Source: Candidatus Zhuqueibacterota bacterium (GTDB taxonomy: Bacteria; Zhuqueibacterota; Zhuqueibacteria; Residuimicrobiales; Residuimicrobiaceae). Taken from it: a stretch of 10,866 nucleotides of DNA. How positions within the stretch are numbered: the first letter of the stretch is position 1; each line of letters begins with the position of its first letter. A program made the translations under genes and the position numbers. The notes beneath the pieces are model-generated. The model was not told the DNA's origin, searched no databases, and saw nothing but the letters and a program-made list of their open reading frames with translations. Below are positions 6,512-10,866 of the stretch, piece after piece. Location of the stretch: NCBI GenBank assembly GCA_016934435.1, contig JAFGSU010000031.1:1-10866 (forward strand), written 5' to 3'.

Positions 6512-7717
6512 CTAAATCATCCCCGTCAACAGCTGCATGTAATTGAGCAGCAGCCGGGTGATGAGAAAGTTTTGCCGCACGTACTCGCGTCCCTTTTGTC
6601 CCATAGCGTCCGCCATTTCCGGCTCCTTCAGACATTTCAGGATCGCGCGGGCAAAACCGCTGTTATCCCTGGGTTCCACCAAAAAACCGCTCTTGCCGTC
6701 CTGTATCTGCAGCGGGATGCCGCCGACTCTGGAGGCCACAACCGGCCGGCCTTTCCACAGCGCCTCGGTCACTGTAAGGCCAAACCCTTCGCGCAAAGAC
6801 TTTTGAATCACAACAGACGACAGACTTTGTAACATGTTTACGAGAAAGTTGTTCTCCGTGGTCAACAAAATAACATCGCGACTATTGATCATGTTATTGG
6901 CCTGCTGTTCCACCTTGCGAAAGATTTCCAATCCTTCCGGATCATCGGAAGCCATGCTGCCGCACAGCACCAGACGGCAATCCACTTCTTTTCGTACGCG
7001 TTTAAAGACGTCCAGTACGCCGAGCGGGTCTTTCCATTTATCGAAACGGGAAATCTGTGTAATAAGGGGTTTATCCGCGGGTATATTGTATTTACGTATA
7101 TGCTTTTGCATGTCTTTCGGCGTCAGAGGAATATTTTTCGGGCTCAGAGGATCGATGACCGGTGTAAAAATACGGTGTTCCATGGGCAAATCCTGCTTTT
7201 TATAATCTTCGCTTGTAACAATCGCCAGATCGTAACGCAGGATAAAACCTTTGAGAAAATCCCATAACTGTGCATTGGGTTTGGACAGATCGATATGACA
7301 GCGCCAGAGCCAGGGTTGGGCTTTACGATAGTATTGTACCAGAGGCAGGGGCTGCGGATCGTGGATGACGACGGCATCGTAATTGAGATCCGCATAAATG
7401 GCAAATTCCTCATTGATCTGTTTGTAAATATTTTTCTTCATATCGGTGAGGTTGATCGAAGCTCCCTGCAGGGCGTTATGAAACTTTTTGGTGATATCAA
7501 AAAAGTCGGGTGTACCTCGCAGGATGCGCCAATCTGTTTTCAATCCTACATCATTCATCAAAGGCACCAGACTGGTGAGCATCTCGGCCACGCCGCCGCC
7601 CGAATAGGTAGAGTTAACATGAATGATCCGTTTGCCGTACAACTTGCGAGCATGTCGGAAAATATCGCCAATTACTTCGTCCCCCACAATTTTACGGTAA
7701 TCCTGAATACGTTTCAT
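6512..7717 (-). CDS. treT: GT4-family glycosyltransferase, TreT-like trehalose synthase
   Basis: The preferred start is ATG 7717 (401 residues), because AAAGGA lies six bases before it; an ATG two codons upstream (7723) directly abuts that SD. The N-terminal half has HVNSTYSGGGVAEML (33-47), then VPLMNDVGLKTDWRIL and FHNALQG (79-85), a signature of trehalose glycosyltransferring synthases, which join NDP-glucose and glucose to give trehalose. The C-terminal GT-B domain has SRFDKWKDP (223-231), giving the donor-phosphate Arg and Lys, and the E-X7-E motif E310/E318 in REGFGLTVTEAL, typical of GT4 enzymes. No signal peptide is present, so it acts in the cytoplasm. It follows the OtsA-OtsB gene by about 18 bases in one operon. 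Activity alone, or as partner of the upstream enzyme, cannot be decided from sequence. Confidence 0.85.
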   Translation of the reverse strand: MKRIQDYRKIVGDEVIGDIFRHARKLYGKRIIHVNSTYSGGGVAEMLTSLVPLMNDVGLKTDWRILRGTPDFFDITKKFHNALQGASINLTDMKKNIYKQINEEFAIYADLNYDAVVIHDPQPLPLVQYYRKAQPWLWRCHIDLSKPNAQLWDFLKGFILRYDLAIVTSEDYKKQDLPMEHRIFTPVIDPLSPKNIPLTPKDMQKHIRKYNIPADKPLITQISRFDKWKDPLGVLDVFKRVRKEVDCRLVLCGSMASDDPEGLEIFRKVEQQANNMINSRDVILLTTENNFLVNMLQSLSSVVIQKSLREGFGLTVTEALWKGRPVVASRVGGIPLQIQDGKSGFLVEPRDNSGFARAILKCLKEPEMADAMGQKGREYVRQNFLITRLLLNYMQLLTGMI

Positions 7718-7735
7718 TTGCATTCCTTTCCCATT

Positions 7736-9919
7736 TCAATCCAGTCCTAACATGTCTTTTAACAACTCGCGAACCTCTGCCACGCTTTTCAGGCAGTATT
7801 TGGCCGCGGTGGCTTGCACACCGACCTTGATCGTATACGCCGTATCCGGCAATGCTCTGAACAGGTACTCATCGGTCCAGTCATCTCCGATTGCCAGGGT
7901 GAAATCGTGTTGAATTTTATTGAGCACTTTACTGGCAGCGCGTCCTTTATGAACGCCGGCATTCTTGATTTCGATGACTTTGTGGCCCTGCAATATCTGT
8001 AGATTCAACTGCACGGCCAGGTTGTTCAAACGCGACTTTAATTCATTGGCGCGCACATCCGCCAATCCGACATCGACTTTGCGGTAATGCCAGACCAGTG
8101 AATAATTCTTTTCTTCTACCATGGAGCCCGGTGTGCGAACGACAAAATGCTCCAGGACAGGGCCGATCTCCTCTTTCCAGCTGGTATCCAGTTCCTCGAT
8201 GATCTGCCAGGGCTGACCGCGCATCTTGATCCAGGCGCCATGCTCGGCGATGAGATAGAAAGGCATTTTCCCGAACCAATGCTCCAGCGTCTCATGATCC
8301 CGGCCGCTGATTATGACCCACCGGCAGCGGTTGCGCGTCGGCAATTTTTCCAGCAATTGCAGCAATTCCGAATCCGGGAAAGCCTTTTCCGGTGTATCTT
8401 CAAATGGCCGCAGGGTACCGTCATAATCCAGAAAAATGATCGGATTCCTGCTGCTATTAAACTCCGCGATTAACCGGCGGCGCTCCTTTTCAGTTATTTC
8501 CTTTTTTTTGATGGTATTCGAAACATCCCCGGCCTCATTCAGTGTTTGAATAAAACTGTTGGACCAACGAAAGACATCATAGCGCTGTAAACGCTGACGC
8601 ATCTTGCTCATACGCTCTTTTTGTTGTTCCTCCGGCATTTTCAAGGCCATATTTAATGCTTCGGCAATATTGTCCACATCATTGGGATTAATCAATATCG
8701 CTTCGCGCAATTCTTCCGCCGCACCGGCCATTTCACTCAATACCAGCAAACCACGCAAATTCTCTTTGGTCGCAATGTACTCTTTCGCCACCAGATTCAT
8801 CCCGTCCCGGAACGGCGTTACCAGACAAACATCGGCAATCTGATACAAAGCCGCCAATCGGTCAAATGCGAAAGAGCGATAGAGATATTCAATCGGTGAC
8901 CAGCCGATTCTACCGAACTCACCGTTAATCCGACCAACCCATTCGTCCACTTCCCGCCGCAGATGTCGATACGTATCCACCTGAGATCGCGATGGCACCA
9001 CGACCATGAGTAATGATATTTTCTCATGCCATTGTGGAAATCTGGTTAAAAATCGCTGATAGGCCATGAGCCGCTGCAAAATGCCCTTGGAGTAATCCAG
9101 TCGGTCGATGGAAAGAATAACCTTGCGTCCGCCCATGCGAGAGCGCATCCGATTCACTTCGCGTTGCACCGATTTTTGTTTTGCAGCCCCGGCAAATTTT
9201 TTAAAATCTATTCCCATGGGGAAAGAATCGACCTGGATGATGCGATCCTGGAATATCAGCTGGGTTATCGCCTGCTCCAGGCCTGTGAGTCGCACGGCGG
9301 CGCTGATAAAGTGCCGCACATAATCATACGTATGAAAACCGATCAAATCGGCGCCCAGCATGCCTGTAATCAGTTCCTTGCGCCACGGCATGGTGCGAAA
9401 AACCTCATACGATGGAAAAGGGATGTGAAGAAAAAAACCGATGGCGGCATCCGGCTTTTGCGCCCGAATAAGCTGCGGCGTAAGCAGCAGATGATAATCA
9501 TGAACCCAGATAAGATCACCCGGCTTGAGAATTTTCAAGGTTTCCTCTGCATAATAGCGATTCACTTTTTGATAAACTCGCCAAAAAGAGGGATTGTATG
9601 CCGCATACTGACTGAAATAGTGAAAGAGCGGCCAGATGGTTTTATTGCTGAATCCCTCATAAAAATATTCCACTTCATGCGAGGTCAGGAATAAAGGATT
9701 CATGTTCATGGTACTCAACTTTTCGCCTATGGCCTGCCGTTCGTTTGCCTTGTCGGTGATATAGCCGGGCCATCCAATCCAGATGAGATCATGGGTATCC
9801 TGAAGGGATGACAATCCCGTGGCTAAACCACCAACGCTCTGAAGATAGGTCAAAGCACCTTTACGTTTGCTGATGGAAACGGGCAAACGGTTGGCCAAGG
9901 TGATGATTCGTTGTCGCAC
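7736..9919 (-). CDS. Bifunctional trehalose-6-phosphate synthase/phosphatase (OtsA-OtsB fusion)
   Basis: A 727-residue two-domain enzyme. It starts with GTG at 9919, set by GGAGG six bases upstream. Residues 1-465 are a GT20 synthase (UDP-glucose plus glucose-6-phosphate gives trehalose-6-phosphate): ANRLPVS (9-15), SVGGLATGL (28-36), WPLFHYF, WVHDYHLLL (138-146), LHIPFPS (164-170), IDRLDYSKGI (271-280, with the donor-binding Arg and Lys) and TPFRDGMNLVAKEY (368-381). After a charged linker (465-490) comes an HAD phosphatase: FLDYDGTL (496-503; D498 nucleophile, D500 acid/base), S538-G-R, and the metal-binding GDDWTDE (678-684). All key residues seem intact, so both steps should work in the cytoplasm. 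Trehalose serves as compatible solute and stress protectant. The TreT-like gene follows about 18 bases after the stop. Confidence 0.95.
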   Translation of the reverse strand: MRQRIITLANRLPVSISKRKGALTYLQSVGGLATGLSSLQDTHDLIWIGWPGYITDKANERQAIGEKLSTMNMNPLFLTSHEVEYFYEGFSNKTIWPLFHYFSQYAAYNPSFWRVYQKVNRYYAEETLKILKPGDLIWVHDYHLLLTPQLIRAQKPDAAIGFFLHIPFPSYEVFRTMPWRKELITGMLGADLIGFHTYDYVRHFISAAVRLTGLEQAITQLIFQDRIIQVDSFPMGIDFKKFAGAAKQKSVQREVNRMRSRMGGRKVILSIDRLDYSKGILQRLMAYQRFLTRFPQWHEKISLLMVVVPSRSQVDTYRHLRREVDEWVGRINGEFGRIGWSPIEYLYRSFAFDRLAALYQIADVCLVTPFRDGMNLVAKEYIATKENLRGLLVLSEMAGAAEELREAILINPNDVDNIAEALNMALKMPEEQQKERMSKMRQRLQRYDVFRWSNSFIQTLNEAGDVSNTIKKKEITEKERRRLIAEFNSSRNPIIFLDYDGTLRPFEDTPEKAFPDSELLQLLEKLPTRNRCRWVIISGRDHETLEHWFGKMPFYLIAEHGAWIKMRGQPWQIIEELDTSWKEEIGPVLEHFVVRTPGSMVEEKNYSLVWHYRKVDVGLADVRANELKSRLNNLAVQLNLQILQGHKVIEIKNAGVHKGRAASKVLNKIQHDFTLAIGDDWTDEYLFRALPDTAYTIKVGVQATAAKYCLKSVAEVRELLKDMLGLD

Positions 9920-9953
9920 GATTCACCTCCCCAAAATTAATTTCACTTTTTTA

Positions 9954-9982
9954 AATATAACCAAAATTGTAACGGATGTCAA
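9954..9982 (-). promoter_or_regulatory. Consensus sigma70 promoter of the trehalose operon
   Basis: On the minus strand, TTGACA (9982-9977) and TATATT (9959-9954) are separated by exactly 17 bases. The start near 9947 gives a leader of about 28 bases with SD GGAGG before the GTG. The near-perfect match suggests strong or constitutive expression unless a repressor acts; no operator palindrome was seen. Confidence 0.75.
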
Positions 9983-10010
9983 CCCCTCATCTTCTAAGAA
10001 AACGACGGGA

Positions 10011-10042
10011 ATTGCTGCATCCGCCTGCGGCGGATTCGCAAT
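10011..10042. repeat. REP-like dispersed hairpin repeat (GTCATTGCGA type)
   Basis: ATTGC (10011-10015) pairs with GCAAT (10038-10042), and inside them ATCCGCC (10019-10025) pairs with GGCGGAT (10029-10035) around a TGC loop. On the minus strand the element reads GTCATTGCGAATCCGCC, then the return arm ending in GCAAT. This layout resembles a widespread family of intergenic repeats beginning GTCATTGCGA. Only one copy is in this window, so the family call rests on memory of the motif. Confidence 0.55.
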
Positions 10043-10222
10043 GACATTCGTTTTTCTGTCCTTGAGTGAATAATAGCATCTTTGCCCTGCGCATCTCGCC
10101 AATCATATAATTCCAATTTATTGTGTATATACTCTTTCAGCAACCTTTTGATTGGCCCCACTTTACCACAATTCAATGTCTGCCGCCGAACTGGCAACAA
10201 TAAAAATAATCTCAATTATTTG

Positions 10223-10252
10223 ATTATACTATACTTAATATATACGCGTCAA
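10223..10252 (-). promoter_or_regulatory. Orphan sigma70-type promoter, minus strand
   Basis: On the minus strand, TTGACG (10252-10247) and a perfect TATAAT (10228-10223) are separated by 18 bases. Predicted transcription would begin near 10216 and run left through the inverted repeat at 10098-10156 toward the REP-like hairpin. No recognised gene follows, so a small RNA, a short unannotated protein, a remnant of a lost gene or chance in AT-rich DNA are all possible. Confidence 0.45.
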
Positions 10253-10407
10253 GCCACTTTTTGTTCCCAATCCGGGCCGAAAGGCAACGCCTTCATGATC
10301 GACTCAGCAGAAAAATCGATCCCTTCCCTATGATCAGTACATATTACAGCAAAAATATCTTGTTTTTCGGACTAATTTTTGCGATTATGTTGTTGTATAA
10401 GCAAAAC

Positions 10408-10436
10408 TTGACATTTTGATAACCAGATATTATAAA
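10408..10436 (+). promoter_or_regulatory. Consensus promoter-like motif abutting the ABC ATPase start
   Basis: TTGACA (10408-10413) and TATAAA (10431-10436) are 17 bases apart. The predicted transcription start (about 10443) falls just after the first base of the ATG at 10440, so the promoter would not give a normal leader for that start codon. Confidence 0.5.
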
Positions 10437-10439
10437 CCT

Positions 10440-10866
10440 ATGGCACAAAAAGAAGAACAGGACATTGTAGCTGAATTACGCCAGGCGTCCAAAGTATTCA
10501 AAAGCGGGGGGCAGGAGATCGTCGCGCTGCAGCCGACCGATCTTTTACTGCGCGCCGGTGAGTTGCTGTTGATCATCGGACCATCCGGCAGCGGCAAAAC
10601 CACCCTGCTTTCGCTGTTAGGCTGTGTGCTCTATCCCACACAAGGCTGCGTCTGCGTAAAAGGCGTCAATACAAAGGACCTCAACGATAAGGACATGGCT
10701 CGACTGCGGCTGCGGGAGATCGGTTTTGTCTTTCAAAATTTCAATCTCATCGCGCCGCTTACCTCCGAGGAAAACGTCGGGACGCCGCTGCTGCTCAAAA
10801 AAACAGCGAGCGGCATCATACGCGATAAAGTCGATACAGCCCTTGAACTGGTCGGCCTCGGCCATC
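10440..10866 (+). CDS. ABC transporter ATP-binding protein, LolD/MacB type (3' part cut by window edge)
   Basis: An open frame of 142 codons runs from ATG 10440 past the right edge. After the usual N-terminal strand (IVAELRQASKVFKSGGQEIVALQPTDL) come Walker A GPSGSGKTT (47-55) and the Q-loop region IGFVFQNFNLIAPLTSEENV (94-112, Q99). The ABC signature, Walker B and H-loop lie beyond the window. The sequence pattern, especially FVFQNFNLIAPLT, fits the LolD/MacB group of ATPases, which drive lipoprotein release or export of peptides and drugs with a periplasmic adaptor and FtsX-type permease. Such genes would be expected to the right. There is no SD before ATG 10440, and a promoter-like motif ends three bases before it, so the exact start is uncertain. 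Confidence 0.88.
   Translation, partial: MAQKEEQDIVAELRQASKVFKSGGQEIVALQPTDLLLRAGELLLIIGPSGSGKTTLLSLLGCVLYPTQGCVCVKGVNTKDLNDKDMARLRLREIGFVFQNFNLIAPLTSEENVGTPLLLKKTASGIIRDKVDTALELVGLGH

Larger units (their letters stand above)
9920..10439. other. Gene-poor stretch between trehalose operon and ABC transporter gene
   Basis: No recognisable gene lies in these 520 bases. They contain the trehalose-operon promoter (9954-9982), a REP-like hairpin (10011-10042), a long-range inverted repeat GCCAATCA/TGATTGGC (10098-10105 and 10149-10156), an orphan minus-strand promoter (10223-10252) and a plus-strand promoter-like motif (10408-10436). A 73-codon minus-strand frame that would start with TTG at 10215 runs through the REP-like hairpin; it resembles nothing known to me and is not called as a gene. 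Confidence 0.6.

Noticed and set aside
9994..10215. 73-codon minus-strand frame as a real gene, possibly a GIY-YIG nuclease remnant
   Set aside because: The residues do not show GIY or YIG motifs or the usual nuclease ending, the start would be TTG at the transcript end without SD, and its C-terminus is made of the REP-like hairpin.
1..10866. A defence system, prophage, CRISPR array or other mobile cassette
   Set aside because: No spaced repeats, transposase, integrase, nuclease or phage genes were seen; the genes are housekeeping, transport, signalling and osmolyte functions.

Overview
The window looks like chromosomal DNA of a Gram-negative bacterium from a little-studied lineage. A TolC-type outer-membrane protein and a PAP2 phosphatase with a signal peptide imply an outer membrane and periplasm. 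Genes have clear Shine-Dalgarno sequences, and several promoters are near-consensus sigma70 (TTGACA or TTGACT, 17 bases, TATATT), unlike classical Bacteroidetes signals. The gene content (fused trehalose synthase/phosphatase next to a TreT-like glycosyltransferase, RegB-like kinase with a lone receiver, LRR protein) would suit a relative of Calditrichota/KSB1 or a similar FCB-group phylum, but this placement is a guess. No rRNA, tRNA, CRISPR array or insertion sequence was recognised.

Layout. 1-2180 (minus): a TetR-family regulator with its own consensus promoter and a double palindromic operator, followed by a TolC-family efflux gene that runs off the left edge. 2295-4328 (minus): a membrane sensor histidine kinase and a receiver-only response regulator, overlapping by 8 bases and ending at a probable terminator. 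The sensor carries the GGxxNPF motif known from the quinone-sensing kinase RegB. 4371-6310 (plus): a divergent consensus promoter, a leader of about 130 bases, a PAP2 phosphatase and, 11 bases later, an unusual protein with an HPD motif, an acidic stretch and leucine-rich repeats. 6352-9982 (minus): a trehalose operon with a perfect-consensus promoter, the bifunctional OtsA-OtsB fusion, then a TreT-like glycosyltransferase, then a probable terminator. 9983-10439: a gene-free stretch with a dispersed REP-like hairpin and a strong orphan minus-strand promoter. 10440-10866 (plus): the 5' part of a LolD/MacB-type ABC ATPase running off the right edge.

The main surprises are a pair of 81-base imperfect repeats (about 72 percent identical without gaps, compared by eye) lying in opposite orientations on either side of the PAP2-LRR gene pair, the pairing of two trehalose-making enzymes in one operon, the RegB-type quinone motif in a kinase whose partner has no DNA-binding domain, and the HPD-acidic-LRR protein. 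Both window edges carry export-system genes, but nothing visible joins them into one system.
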